Source of the DNA: SYIM01 sp041182885 | GTDB taxonomy: Bacteria > Pseudomonadota > Gammaproteobacteria > Burkholderiales > Burkholderiaceae_E | Reading direction: 5' to 3' | Length of the DNA stretch: 64,000 nucleotides | Assembly (NCBI GenBank): GCA_049423065.1 | Contig: JBMSQB010000002.1 | Span: forward strand, 62,001 to 126,000 | In this document: in pieces, positions 52,831-61,929 of the stretch | How positions within the stretch are numbered: the first letter of the stretch is position 1 | How the letters are laid out: the number at the start of each line of letters is the position of its first letter | Notes under the pieces: generated by a model | Seen by the model: the letters and a program-made list of their open reading frames with translations, nothing else | Told to the model about the DNA's origin: nothing | Database searches by the model: none | Made by a program: the position numbers and the translations under genes

Positions 52831-55554
52831 ATGCGATTCGTCTCTGAAGACTATTCAGGCTACTTCCGCCGCTCGCTCGCCGCGCTCGAAGCAAAAAGCG
52901 CGGACCCCCAATCGATTCGACGGCTGCTGGGCGAGCGGGTAACGATGCCTGTTGACGCATCGGCGATCGACGCCCTGCTCGATGCGCAGAGCGATGGCCG
53001 GCCGCTCGAGGCCGACGGCGCGCACGCGGCAAGTGTCCTCAGGCGCCTGCGCCAGTGGGTCATGCTGATGCTGATGGAGCGCGATCTCACCGGGCGTGCC
53101 GATCTCGACGAGGTCTGCCGGGCGATGACCTGCCTCGCACAACGCACCACCGGTTGCGCAATGCGCGTGGCGGGGTCCGAGCTTGCCCAGCAGTTCGGCG
53201 CGGCACTCGATGGCGAGGGGCGCCCGCAGGACCTGCTTGCCGTTGCCATGGGCAAGGGCGGTGCCGACGAACTCAATGTGTCGTCCGACCTCGATCTGGT
53301 GTTTGTGTTTCGCGATGAAGGCCAGAGTGCGGGCGGCGCGAGCGGCCGCATCATTGCCAGCAGCGAATGGATGCATCGCGCTGCACGCCGCACCATTGAA
53401 CTGCTGTCTGAAATCACCGCCGACGGGTTTGTGTTTCGGGTCGACACCCGCCTGCGGCCCAATGGCGACTCCGGTCCACTGGTCGCCTCGCTCTCCATGC
53501 TCGAGCAGTATTTTTTTTCGCAGGGGCGGGAGTGGGAGCGGTTCGCCTGGCTCAAGTCCAATGTCATCGCAGACACCGCGCAGGCCGGCGAGCAGGGCCT
53601 GCGTGACGACATCCATTCACTCGAACGAATCGTCACGCCCTTCGTGTTTCGGCGCTATCTCGACTATGACGCTTTTGCGTCGCTGCGTGATCTGCACCGG
53701 CTGATCCGCTCCGAGGTGGCCCGCCGCTCGGCGCGCGACCTGACCGCGCGCGACGTGAAGCTCGGCCGTGGCGGCATCCGCGAGATCGAATTCACGGCGC
53801 AGCTCTTTCAGATCGTTCGCGGTGGCCGCGACCCGGGCCTGCGCGACCGTCGAACCCTGGCGACGCTCGCCACCCTGGCCCGCCGCTCGGTGCTCGATCG
53901 CGAGGAATGCGACACCCTGGCACGCGCCTATCAGCTGCTCCGCCGTACGGAGCACGCGCTTCAGTTTCGCGAAGACGAGCAGACCCACCGGCTGTCGGGT
54001 TCAGCCGATGAACGGGCGCACATCGCAGCCATGCTGCGCATGGCACCTGCCGACTTCGACCAGGCCATCACCGAGGCCACCCAGGCGGTGGCCAACATCT
54101 TCGAGCGGCTGCTGGCCCCCGACCCGGACGACCGGTCGCGCACACCCGAAGAGGGCGCGGGCGACGCCGCACCGGCCGCAGACGACCCCGATGTGGTTCG
54201 ACGAATCGGGCTCCTGCGTGAGGGCACCCGATACGCAGCCGCTCGCACCGACACCAGGGCGGCGATCGAACGCCTGCTGGGTGAGGCGATCGCGCAGCGC
54301 ACCGGCAGCGCCGGCATGATCCGTCTGGTGGAGCTGCTCGAATCGGTGTGTCGCCGCCCGGCCTATGTGGCGCTCCTCGCGCGCTATCCGCTCGTCTTTG
54401 CCAGAGTGCTGCGGGTGCTCGACTGGTCGAAGTGGCCGGCCGAGTACCTGATGCGTCACCCGGTTGTGCTCGATGAACTCCTCGACGGCCAGCTTCTCGA
54501 GAGCACTGACTACTCCGACTGGGCAAGACAGCTTCGCGAACGCGTGGTTGCAGCGCGAATCGGCGAGGCGCCCGATGTCGAGCTTCAGATGGATCTGGTT
54601 CGCGAAGCTCATCATGCGCAGGTATTCCGCCTGATGGTCCAGGATCTGGAAGGCCGCCACAGCACGGAGCGCATTTCGGATTTTCTGAGCGAGCTCGCCG
54701 ACCAGGTGCTCGGGCTGGTCATCGATCTGGTCTGGTCGCAGCTGCGACAACGCTATTGCGACCCGCCGCGTTTTGCCGCCATCGCCTACGGCCGGCTGGG
54801 TGGCAAGGAACTCGGCTACGCGAGCGACCTGGACCTGGTGTTTCTCTACGACAACGACGACGATCGCGCCACCGAAGCGTATTCAGTTCTCGCACAGCGC
54901 CTGGGCGGCTGGTTGTCGACGCGCACGGCAGCGGGCCTGCTCTTCGAAACCGATCTGCGGCTTCGTCCCAATGGCCAGGCCGGGCTTCTGGTGTCCACTG
55001 TCGAGGCCTTTGAGCGCTACCAGCGTGAGTCGGCCTGGGTGTGGGAGCATCAGGCACTGTCGCGGGCACGCTTTGCGGCCGGCGACCACGGTCTCGGTGA
55101 ACGCTTCGAGCAGGTCAGGCGGTCGGTGCTGTCCATCGCGCGCGATCCTCATGCGCTCGCGAAGGAGGTGATCGCCATGCGGCGCAAGATGCATGACGGC
55201 CATCCCAACCGAAGCGAACTCTTCGACCTCAAGCATGATCGCGGCGGTATGGTCGACATCGAATTCATTGTCCAGTACCTGGTGCTTGCGCACGCCCGGT
55301 CTCATCCCGAACTGCTGGACAACGCCGGCAACATTGCGCTGCTTGGGCGTGCTGCGCAGGCCGGGCTGATCGATCCCACGCTGGCCGACGAGGTGGCCAA
55401 CGCCTACCGGCGCTATCGCCAGCTGCAGCACCGGCTGCGCCTTGATGACACCCAGTTTGCGCGGGTGGCGACCGAGGTCGTCGCGGGGCAGGCGGAATCC
55501 GTCAGATCGCTGTGGCGCCAGACCCTGGAGACCGCTGCGGGCGGTGACGGTTAG
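52831..55554 (+). CDS. glnE: Bifunctional glutamine synthetase adenylyltransferase/deadenylylase
   Basis: This 907-residue protein has two nucleotidyltransferase domains: AMGKGGADELNVSSDLDLVFVF near residue 143 removes AMP, and GRLGGKELGYASDLDLVFLYD near 653 adds it. It regulates glutamine synthetase by nitrogen status, together with PII. The divergent start lies within 30 bp of yhdP. Confidence 0.95.
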   Translation: MRFVSEDYSGYFRRSLAALEAKSADPQSIRRLLGERVTMPVDASAIDALLDAQSDGRPLEADGAHAASVLRRLRQWVMLMLMERDLTGRADLDEVCRAMTCLAQRTTGCAMRVAGSELAQQFGAALDGEGRPQDLLAVAMGKGGADELNVSSDLDLVFVFRDEGQSAGGASGRIIASSEWMHRAARRTIELLSEITADGFVFRVDTRLRPNGDSGPLVASLSMLEQYFFSQGREWERFAWLKSNVIADTAQAGEQGLRDDIHSLERIVTPFVFRRYLDYDAFASLRDLHRLIRSEVARRSARDLTARDVKLGRGGIREIEFTAQLFQIVRGGRDPGLRDRRTLATLATLARRSVLDREECDTLARAYQLLRRTEHALQFREDEQTHRLSGSADERAHIAAMLRMAPADFDQAITEATQAVANIFERLLAPDPDDRSRTPEEGAGDAAPAADDPDVVRRIGLLREGTRYAAARTDTRAAIERLLGEAIAQRTGSAGMIRLVELLESVCRRPAYVALLARYPLVFARVLRVLDWSKWPAEYLMRHPVVLDELLDGQLLESTDYSDWARQLRERVVAARIGEAPDVELQMDLVREAHHAQVFRLMVQDLEGRHSTERISDFLSELADQVLGLVIDLVWSQLRQRYCDPPRFAAIAYGRLGGKELGYASDLDLVFLYDNDDDRATEAYSVLAQRLGGWLSTRTAAGLLFETDLRLRPNGQAGLLVSTVEAFERYQRESAWVWEHQALSRARFAAGDHGLGERFEQVRRSVLSIARDPHALAKEVIAMRRKMHDGHPNRSELFDLKHDRGGMVDIEFIVQYLVLAHARSHPELLDNAGNIALLGRAAQAGLIDPTLADEVANAYRRYRQLQHRLRLDDTQFARVATEVVAGQAESVRSLWRQTLETAAGGDG

Positions 55555-55611
55555 CGCGCGCGCAGGTCATGTGCGGGTCGCGTGGCGCAGGCCCGCGCAC
55601 CCAGATTCGCG

Positions 55612-55947
55612 TCAGCGGCCGAGCAGCAGGAACACCGCCGAACCCGCCAGGAGGCCATACAGCGCGTTTCCGCTCAGCCTGACCACCCCCAGCAGCACCA
55701 TCGCCGACAGCAGGCGCGGGTCAACCAGGAGCGCAGGCGAGAAGGCTGACGCGGCAAGCCAGGGCTTGAACACTTCCGGCGCGACCAGCGCCGTGAGCGC
55801 TGCAAGCGGCGCGTAGCGCAACGCGCGCTCGAGCAGACCTCGCGGACGCAGGCTCGCCGGCACGAACAGAAACGCGTTCCGGAGCGCGAAGATGATCACG
55901 GCAAGCATCCCCGTGACGATCCAGATGTCCAGAGCGGTCATGTTCAT
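55612..55947 (-). CDS. azlD: AzlD-family branched-chain amino acid exporter small subunit
   Basis: This 111-residue membrane protein has three to four helices and the sequence RNAFLFVPASLRPRGLLERALRYAP, typical for AzlD. Its ATG overlaps the azlC stop (ATGA). It exports branched-chain amino acids with AzlC. Confidence 0.9.
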   Translation of the reverse strand: MNMTALDIWIVTGMLAVIIFALRNAFLFVPASLRPRGLLERALRYAPLAALTALVAPEVFKPWLAASAFSPALLVDPRLLSAMVLLGVVRLSGNALYGLLAGSAVFLLLGR

Positions 55948-56684
55948 GGTGCAGACCGGTGCGACCGCGCACGCGCCTCCAGGACCAGCGGCGTGACCAC
56001 CCCCGCCAGCACCGCGAGCAGCATGCCGGCGCGATGCGGCCACGCGACCCCGATCAGTGCCACCACTGTCGCTGCAATGACCACTGGCCAGGCGAGTCTC
56101 ACCCGCATCGCCTGGGCAATCAGGGCGAGGACCGCCAGCGTGCCGAGAAACCCCAGGTCGCGCCCAGGCTCCGCATAGGCCATCACCGCAATGCCGAGCA
56201 GCGAGCCCACCTGCCAGGCGGCCCACACCGGCAGATTGAGCCCCATGAAGAGCGCCGTGCGCTGGGCCCGGCGTTCGCGGCTGGACAGCGTCTGATACAC
56301 CGCAAGACCCGAATCGGTTGTCATGTAGCCTGCAAATGAGCGCAGGGCGGGCGGCAGTCGCGACAGATCACGGGACAGCGATGCGCTGTAGATCATGAAC
56401 CGCAGACTGGTGAGAAACGTGGTGAAGCCGATCAGCGCAAACGACGCACCCGATGCCATCAGCGGGAGCGCAGCCAACTGTGCGGTGCCCGAGAACACGA
56501 TGAGCGTCATGCCGACAGACTGCGCAACACTCATGCCGGCCTGGATCATGGCAACGCCAGCGATGATGCCCCAGACAAACGTGCCGACCATGCCGGGCAC
56601 CGACAGCCGGGCACCCGTCGCGAATCGGGCCCGGCGCGCGGCCGCAGCCGCGCGCTGTCCTGCGTCTGCCACGGTCCTCAGCAA
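55944..56684 (-). CDS. azlC: AzlC-family branched-chain amino acid exporter large subunit
   Basis: This protein of up to 246 residues has seven hydrophobic helices and the segment LIVFSGTAQLAALPLMASGAS, the AzlC signature. The start is uncertain: TTG 56684 or GTG 56672. It follows the MFS gene by 12 bp on the same strand. Confidence 0.9.
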   Translation of the reverse strand: MLRTVADAGQRAAAAARRARFATGARLSVPGMVGTFVWGIIAGVAMIQAGMSVAQSVGMTLIVFSGTAQLAALPLMASGASFALIGFTTFLTSLRFMIYSASLSRDLSRLPPALRSFAGYMTTDSGLAVYQTLSSRERRAQRTALFMGLNLPVWAAWQVGSLLGIAVMAYAEPGRDLGFLGTLAVLALIAQAMRVRLAWPVVIAATVVALIGVAWPHRAGMLLAVLAGVVTPLVLEARARSHRSAP

Positions 56685-56696
56685 CGCCCTGGGACC

Positions 56697-57905
56697 TCAG
56701 GGCGACGCGCGCGCCACACGCCCCAGCCCCCAACCTGCCTGCCTGGCCACCCAGATCGCCCCGACCAGGCACACCAGCACGAAGGGCAGCGACAGCAGAT
56801 TGAGCACCGACCAGCCGTTCACGAAGAGGAGCGCCCCGGAGGCGGCCGAGCTGGTGATCATCACGCCAAAGACGCACATGTCCATGAAGCCCTGGACCTT
56901 GTTCTTTTCGGCGGGCCGATAGCACCGCGTAAGGAGCGCCGTCCCGCTCGTGTACATGAAATTCCAGCCCACACCGAGGAGGAAGAGCGAAATCGAGAAG
57001 TGCATGAGATCGACACCCGACAGCGCCACCACCACGCAACCCGCGTTGAGCAACACACCGATCACCATGATCGGCAGGATGCCGTAGCGGGTGATCAGCG
57101 TGCCGGTGAAAAGGCCAGGCGCAAACATGCCGATGACGTGCCACTGCAGCACAAACACCGTCTCGTTGAAAGACAGGCTGCAGACTTCCATGGCAAGCGG
57201 CGTGGCCACCATGAGCAGGTTCATCACGCCGTAGGACAGCGCGGCCGAGGCGATGGCGAGTATCGCCATGGGCTGGCGGAGGATGACGGAGAGCGGCCGC
57301 GCCTCACCCCCCAGCACCGGTCCCGAGGGCAGCGTGATGCGCAGGAGCTGTATCAGGCCGAGCGACAGGAGCCCGAACACCATCAGCACGAGATAGGTGC
57401 CGGCAAACTGATGAGACAGGACCGTGCGCGACCACTTCGAAATCTCCGGACCGAGAATGCCGCCGATCAGCCCGCCGGTCAGCACAAGCGAGATCGCCTT
57501 GGTCTTGAATGCCGGCTCGTAAGCGTCGGCCGCATCGGCTGCCGCAAAGCGCAGGCTCGCACCGAAGGCGTTGTAGATGCCGCAGAGGAAGGTACCCAGG
57601 CACAGCAGGGGAAGGCTTTCGACCGTCATGGCCCAGAACGCGACCAGCGCGCTCACCATCGCAGCCACCGAGCCGATGCTGTAACCCGCGCGCCGGCCGT
57701 ATCGGCGCATGACCGCCGCTGCCGGCATCGACCAGATGGCGCTGCCAATCACGTAGGACGTGACCGGGAGCGAGGCAAGCATCTTGTCGTTGGACAGTTG
57801 CAGTCCGGCCAGCACATTGACCGCGATGAGCGTGGCGTTGTTGATGAGAAGAAGCGCCTGCAGGGTCGTGAGCAGACCGACCTGAAACCTGAGGGTGGCG
57901 AGCAT
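56697..57905 (-). CDS. MFS transporter
   Basis: This 402-residue protein has twelve hydrophobic helices and the loop MRRYGRRAGYSIGSV between helices 2 and 3, the MFS motif A region. The substrate is unknown. It is cotranscribed with azlCD and diverges from ilvE. Confidence 0.88.
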   Translation of the reverse strand: MLATLRFQVGLLTTLQALLLINNATLIAVNVLAGLQLSNDKMLASLPVTSYVIGSAIWSMPAAAVMRRYGRRAGYSIGSVAAMVSALVAFWAMTVESLPLLCLGTFLCGIYNAFGASLRFAAADAADAYEPAFKTKAISLVLTGGLIGGILGPEISKWSRTVLSHQFAGTYLVLMVFGLLSLGLIQLLRITLPSGPVLGGEARPLSVILRQPMAILAIASAALSYGVMNLLMVATPLAMEVCSLSFNETVFVLQWHVIGMFAPGLFTGTLITRYGILPIMVIGVLLNAGCVVVALSGVDLMHFSISLFLLGVGWNFMYTSGTALLTRCYRPAEKNKVQGFMDMCVFGVMITSSAASGALLFVNGWSVLNLLSLPFVLVCLVGAIWVARQAGWGLGRVARASP

Positions 57906-58062
57906 GGCGAAGCCCTGGGCCGAAGGGAGAGTCGCTCAGTCTAGCAGCCCGAAACCCGGGTCCCCGAACGCTTCAGGACAGAACGAGACCGGCTTCGCTA
58001 GAATAACGGACTCTGCGCAGGTCTTGAGACCGCGTGTCCCAGCTACTTCCCAGGAGAACCCC

Positions 58063-58986
58063 ATGTCGATGGCCGACCGCGACGGACTGATCTGGTTCGA
58101 CGGCAAGATGGTCGACTGGCGTGATGCCAAGATCCACGTGCTCACTCATACGCTGCACTACGGAATGGGTGTTTTTGAAGGAGTGCGCGCCTACGACGCC
58201 GTGGGCGGCACCGCCATTTTCCGTCTTGCAGAGCACACCCGCCGGTTCTTCAATTCGGCAAAGATCTTCCAGATGGCGCTGCCCTTCGACGAGGCAACGC
58301 TCGCTCAGGCGCAAAAAGATGTCGTTCGCGAGAACAGGCTCGCGTCCTGCTACATCCGGCCGATCGCCTGGATCGGCTCGGCCAAGCTCGGCGTCTCGGC
58401 GCGCGGCAATACCGTGCATGTTGCAATTGCCGCCTGGCCCTGGGGTGCCTACCTCGGTGAAGACGGCCTGTCTCGCGGCATCCGCGTCAAGGTGTCTTCC
58501 TACACCCGACACCATGTCAACGTCTCCATGGTGCGCGCCAAGGCAAGCGGCTACTACGTCAACTCGATCCTTGCCAATGCCGAGGTCACCGCCCACGGCT
58601 ACGACGAGGCGCTGCTGCTCGACACCGAAGGCTATGTCTCCGAGGGCGCAGGCGAAAACGTGTTCATCGTCCGCAACGGCGTCATCTACACGCCCGACGT
58701 CGCCTCGTGTCTTGACGGCATCACGCGCGATGCCGTCATCACCATTGCCCGCGATCTCGGCGTTGAAGTGCGCGAAAAGCGCATCACCCGAGATGAGGTT
58801 TACTGCGCCGACGAAGCCTTCTTTACGGGCACCGCGGCCGAAATCACGCCCATCCGCGAGGTCGACGACCGCACTATCGGAAGCGGCCGCCGAGGCCCCA
58901 TCACCGAGCAGCTCCAGAACGTGTTCTTCGACATCGTCGGCGGCCGCGCGCAGCGTTATGCGAACTGGCTCACGCCGGTAGCCTGA
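58063..58986 (+). CDS. ilvE: Branched-chain amino acid aminotransferase
   Basis: This 307-residue class IV aminotransferase makes Leu, Ile and Val from their keto acids. The PLP lysine is in MVRAKASGYYVNS; THTLHYGMGVFEG and EGAGENVFIVRNG are family motifs. CAGGAG lies 6 bp before ATG 58063. A TAGAAT element near 58000 may be its -10. Its location beside azlCD fits branched-chain amino acid metabolism. Confidence 0.95.
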   Translation: MSMADRDGLIWFDGKMVDWRDAKIHVLTHTLHYGMGVFEGVRAYDAVGGTAIFRLAEHTRRFFNSAKIFQMALPFDEATLAQAQKDVVRENRLASCYIRPIAWIGSAKLGVSARGNTVHVAIAAWPWGAYLGEDGLSRGIRVKVSSYTRHHVNVSMVRAKASGYYVNSILANAEVTAHGYDEALLLDTEGYVSEGAGENVFIVRNGVIYTPDVASCLDGITRDAVITIARDLGVEVREKRITRDEVYCADEAFFTGTAAEITPIREVDDRTIGSGRRGPITEQLQNVFFDIVGGRAQRYANWLTPVA

Positions 58987-59013
58987 TCGCCCCTCATCAC
59001 CCCGCCGGCAGCC

Positions 59014-59226
59014 ATGACTTCAACCGCCACTTCCGCCGCGCAACCGCCCGCCGTCGAACTCGACGGCGCTGCGCTGCCCGCCTTCTGCCCCAACCCGGCC
59101 ATGCCGGTCTGGTCGGGTCACCCCCGTGTCTTTCTCGACGTCACCACCACTGGCGAAGCCCGCTGCCCCTATTGCGGCACCACCTACCGGCTCAAGCCCG
59201 GCAGCGCGCGGCACGGTCACCACTGA
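59014..59226 (+). CDS. Zinc-finger domain protein (zf-CHCC type)
   Basis: This 70-residue protein ends with GEARCPYCGTTYRLKPG, where CPYC plus an upstream Cys and His can hold a metal. It resembles the small zinc-finger proteins related to the mitochondrial complex I subunit NDUFS6. It follows ilvE by 27 bp, a common position in betaproteobacteria. Confidence 0.85.
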   Translation: MTSTATSAAQPPAVELDGAALPAFCPNPAMPVWSGHPRVFLDVTTTGEARCPYCGTTYRLKPGSARHGHH

Positions 59227-59277
59227 CCTGTCGCCCCCTCTTTGCGCTGCCGTCACACCGGATCGTCCAAACCGACC

Positions 59278-59715
59278 ATGCCCCCGCCCATGCAGACGCC
59301 GCTCAGCGCCGAGGCCGTTGAAGAAGCCTTCTATGACGCCATGCGGCGCGGCGACCTCGCCGCCATGATGGCGCTGTGGGCCGACGAGGAAGAGGTGATC
59401 TGCGCTCACCCCAACGGTCCGCGCCATGTCGGCCTCGAGGCGGTGCGGGCGTCCTGGGAGTCCATCCTGTCCGGTGGCGGCGTCGATATCGCAGTGCGCG
59501 CGGTGCGCGGCCATGCTGGCGCGGTGCTCGCCGTTCACAGCGTGATCGAGACCATCACGGTACGCGGCCAGCGTGCAACCGAAACCGTCGAATGCATCGC
59601 GACCAACGTGTTTGTGAAGGGTCCGTCGGGCTGGAAAATCCTCATCCACCATGCCTCGCAGGCGGGCGAAGGCGAACCTGCCGCCGCAGCGCCCCAGGGC
59701 GCGGTGCTTCACTAG
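59278..59715 (+). CDS. SnoaL/NTF2-like protein
   Basis: This 145-residue protein has the cone-shaped NTF2/SnoaL fold: EEAFYDAMRRGDLAAMMALWADEEEV near the start and GWKILIHHAS near the end. The function is unknown. ATG 59278 is chosen; ATG 59290 is possible. Confidence 0.8.
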   Translation: MPPPMQTPLSAEAVEEAFYDAMRRGDLAAMMALWADEEEVICAHPNGPRHVGLEAVRASWESILSGGGVDIAVRAVRGHAGAVLAVHSVIETITVRGQRATETVECIATNVFVKGPSGWKILIHHASQAGEGEPAAAAPQGAVLH

Positions 59716-59728
59716 AGCCCGATTCGAG

Positions 59729-60694
59729 TTGTCCGGCTACATCGCGCCACGCTGGCTGCCGGGCGCTCACCTGCAGACCATCTGGTCGGCGCTCGCTGCA
59801 CCCAGGCCCGCCACGCCGCTACACCGAACCCGCTGGATCACCCCGGACAATGATTTCGTCGACATTGATGTGGGGCCTGCGCCGCCCGACGAGAGCGCTC
59901 CCCTGTGGGTGCTGTTCCATGGTCTCGAAGGCAGCTCGCGCAGCCACTATGCGCGGGCCTTGCTCGCCCACGCCACCCGCATCGGCTGGCAGGGCGCCGT
60001 CATTCATTTCCGCGGTTGCAGCGGCACGCCCAATCACCGGCCGCGCGCCTATCACTCGGGCGATTCGGCTGAAATCGACTGGATGCTGCGCCGGCTGCAT
60101 CGCGAGCATCCGCAGCGCCCGCTCTTTGCCTCCGGCGTCTCGCTGGGCGGCAATGCACTCGTCAAGTGGCTGGGCGAGCAGGGGGAAGCAGCTCGCTTCG
60201 TGCGCGCGGCAGCCGCAATCTGCCCGCCACAGGACCTGCAGGCGGGTGCCGAGGCCCTGTCTCGCGGATTCAATCGCGTCTACTGTGAATATTTCCTTCG
60301 CAGCCTGCGGCCCAAAACCCTGGCCATGCTCGAGCGGTGGCCAGGTCTGGTCGATGGCGAGCGCGTTCGACAGGCCCGCGATTTTTTCGACTTTGACGAC
60401 GCGGTCACTGCGCCCCTTCATGGCTTTGCCAGTTGCTACGACTACTGGTCCCGCAGTTCCTGCCGCCAGTTCATGGGCGCGATCCGCGTGCCCACGCTGG
60501 TTGTGAATGCGCGCAACGATCCCTTTGTGCCGATGCGCGCGCTGGCATCACACACCGAGGTGAGCCCGCTCGTGACCCTCGACTACCCCGAGGCGGGCGG
60601 TCATGTTGGTTTTCCTTCGCCGGGCGGCGCAGCCGGATTCAACTGGATCCCGGCACGACTGGAAGCCTTCTTTCGCGTGAAGGGAGAGCTCTGA
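59729..60694 (+). CDS. YheT-family alpha/beta hydrolase
   Basis: This 321-residue hydrolase has WLPGAHLQTIWSAL at the start, LFHGLEGSSRSHY, and the nucleophile motif SGVSLGGNAL; the catalytic Asp and His are likely in NARNDPFVP and GGHVGF. The TTG start fits the family start; an ATG at 59651 would overlap the previous gene by 65 bp. Substrate unknown. Confidence 0.88.
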   Translation: MSGYIAPRWLPGAHLQTIWSALAAPRPATPLHRTRWITPDNDFVDIDVGPAPPDESAPLWVLFHGLEGSSRSHYARALLAHATRIGWQGAVIHFRGCSGTPNHRPRAYHSGDSAEIDWMLRRLHREHPQRPLFASGVSLGGNALVKWLGEQGEAARFVRAAAAICPPQDLQAGAEALSRGFNRVYCEYFLRSLRPKTLAMLERWPGLVDGERVRQARDFFDFDDAVTAPLHGFASCYDYWSRSSCRQFMGAIRVPTLVVNARNDPFVPMRALASHTEVSPLVTLDYPEAGGHVGFPSPGGAAGFNWIPARLEAFFRVKGEL

Positions 60695-60695
60695 C

Positions 60696-61265
60696 GTGTC
60701 GCCGCAATTCGATCCGCTGGTCATCCGCTCGATGGCGCGATGGCCCGATGTTCCGGCGGTGTTCGGGTGGCTGCGGCTCGACCCGCGAGGCAACTGGCTG
60801 CTGATCGACCGGGGCCAGCCCGGTTTCAGCGAGCAGGCACACGGCGCCGGCAGCCCCATTACCAATCCAGCCATCATCGACTTCATTGGTCGCAACTACG
60901 CGCACGACAGCCGGGGGCGCTGGTTCTGGCAGAACGGTCCGCAGCGGGTGTTCGTCAGACTCGACCGCGCGCCCTGGGTGATCAGGGTCATCGGCAGCGG
61001 CCCCGGGGCAAGACTCGTCACGCACACCGGGGTTGCCTTCGAGGGGGTACAGCGCGCGGCATTCGGCCCTGCCGGCGAGATTCTGCTCAATGCTGACCAA
61101 GGCTGCGGCGTGGTGCACGACCTTGATGCATGCTGCCTTCAACTCGAGGACGCTGGCGACTCCGAATCGCCGGTCCTGGTACTGGGCGACGCACGCCTGC
61201 CTGTGCGGCGCTGCACTGATCCGGGGCACGAGTTCGGGTTTGTGACCCAGCCGGCCGCCGCCTGA
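60696..61265 (+). CDS. Conserved hypothetical protein downstream of the YheT-type gene
   Basis: This 189-residue soluble protein has a Trp-rich core (RGRWFWQNGPQRVFVRLDR). It looks like a domain of unknown function common in betaproteobacteria; I cannot name it with certainty. GTG 60696 has AGGGAGAG upstream and starts one base after the previous stop. Confidence 0.8.
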   Translation: MSPQFDPLVIRSMARWPDVPAVFGWLRLDPRGNWLLIDRGQPGFSEQAHGAGSPITNPAIIDFIGRNYAHDSRGRWFWQNGPQRVFVRLDRAPWVIRVIGSGPGARLVTHTGVAFEGVQRAAFGPAGEILLNADQGCGVVHDLDACCLQLEDAGDSESPVLVLGDARLPVRRCTDPGHEFGFVTQPAAA

Positions 61266-61367
61266 AACACCCGCCAAGCTTGTCGCTCAGAACGCTTTCC
61301 GGATCACCGGCAGCGTATAGCGGCAAACTTTGCACTTTATTCCGGTAGAGGAATCACGGGATCATCA

Positions 61368-61385
61368 GTAACCTCCCTTGGTTAC
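61368..61385. promoter_or_regulatory. Palindromic operator upstream of the winged-helix regulator
   Basis: GTAACC and GGTTAC form a perfect inverted repeat with a six-base spacer, 16 bp before the regulator ATG. Autoregulation is likely; the size is suitable for a dimeric winged-helix protein. Confidence 0.6.
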
Positions 61386-61401
61386 CTTTGGCTTAAGTTG
61401 C

Positions 61402-61824
61402 ATGGATACCGAAAAGGCCTGCTCGGCAATCCGCTCCCTCATCCGCGTACGGCAACTGTTGGGCGATGCCCTGTCGCCCAACAGCAGTCTGATACCGATC
61501 GATCTCCTGCTCGCCGCCTCCTGCGCAGAGCCTGGCAGCATCAGAAGCCTTACAGTCAAGCAACTGTTCGCTCAGTTGCGTCACAGCGATCGCGCGGTCC
61601 GCATGCATTTCAACCGACTGGTCGCAGATGGCATGCTGATCGCCGAAGCCGGCTCCGGCGATCGACGCACCAAGGTTGTCCGCCTGTCGGCGCGCGGTGA
61701 AAAGCTGCTGATGCGTGCGGCCTCAACACTCTTGCAAGCGGGCGAGGCCACCGCACCGGCGTCGGCGCCAGCGAGGAAAAACAGGCCGTCCCCTCGAGCT
61801 CGTAACGCCGCGTCGCGCCGTTAA
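61402..61824 (+). CDS. Winged-helix transcriptional regulator (MarR-like)
   Basis: This 140-residue protein has a winged-helix core: RSLTVKQLFAQLRHSDRAVRMHFNRLVADG as helix-turn-helix and GSGDRRTKVVRLSARGEKLLM as the wing and following helix. The C-terminal 30 residues are basic and Ala/Pro-rich. It precedes a peptide-type binding protein and may control it. Confidence 0.8.
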   Translation: MDTEKACSAIRSLIRVRQLLGDALSPNSSLIPIDLLLAASCAEPGSIRSLTVKQLFAQLRHSDRAVRMHFNRLVADGMLIAEAGSGDRRTKVVRLSARGEKLLMRAASTLLQAGEATAPASAPARKNRPSPRARNAASRR

Positions 61825-61929
61825 TCGCCCCACCCGGTCTGGGCTGATCGCTCGGGGTCAAACCCTTTCTATAGAATCAACTTTGCGGTGGGAGGCCGAT
61901 ATTCCCGCCCTTCATCCAAGGAGACCATC

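Noticed and set aside
61378..61401. TTG start for the winged-helix regulator
   Set aside because: It lies inside the palindromic operator and adds eight residues outside the domain; ATG 61402 is simpler.
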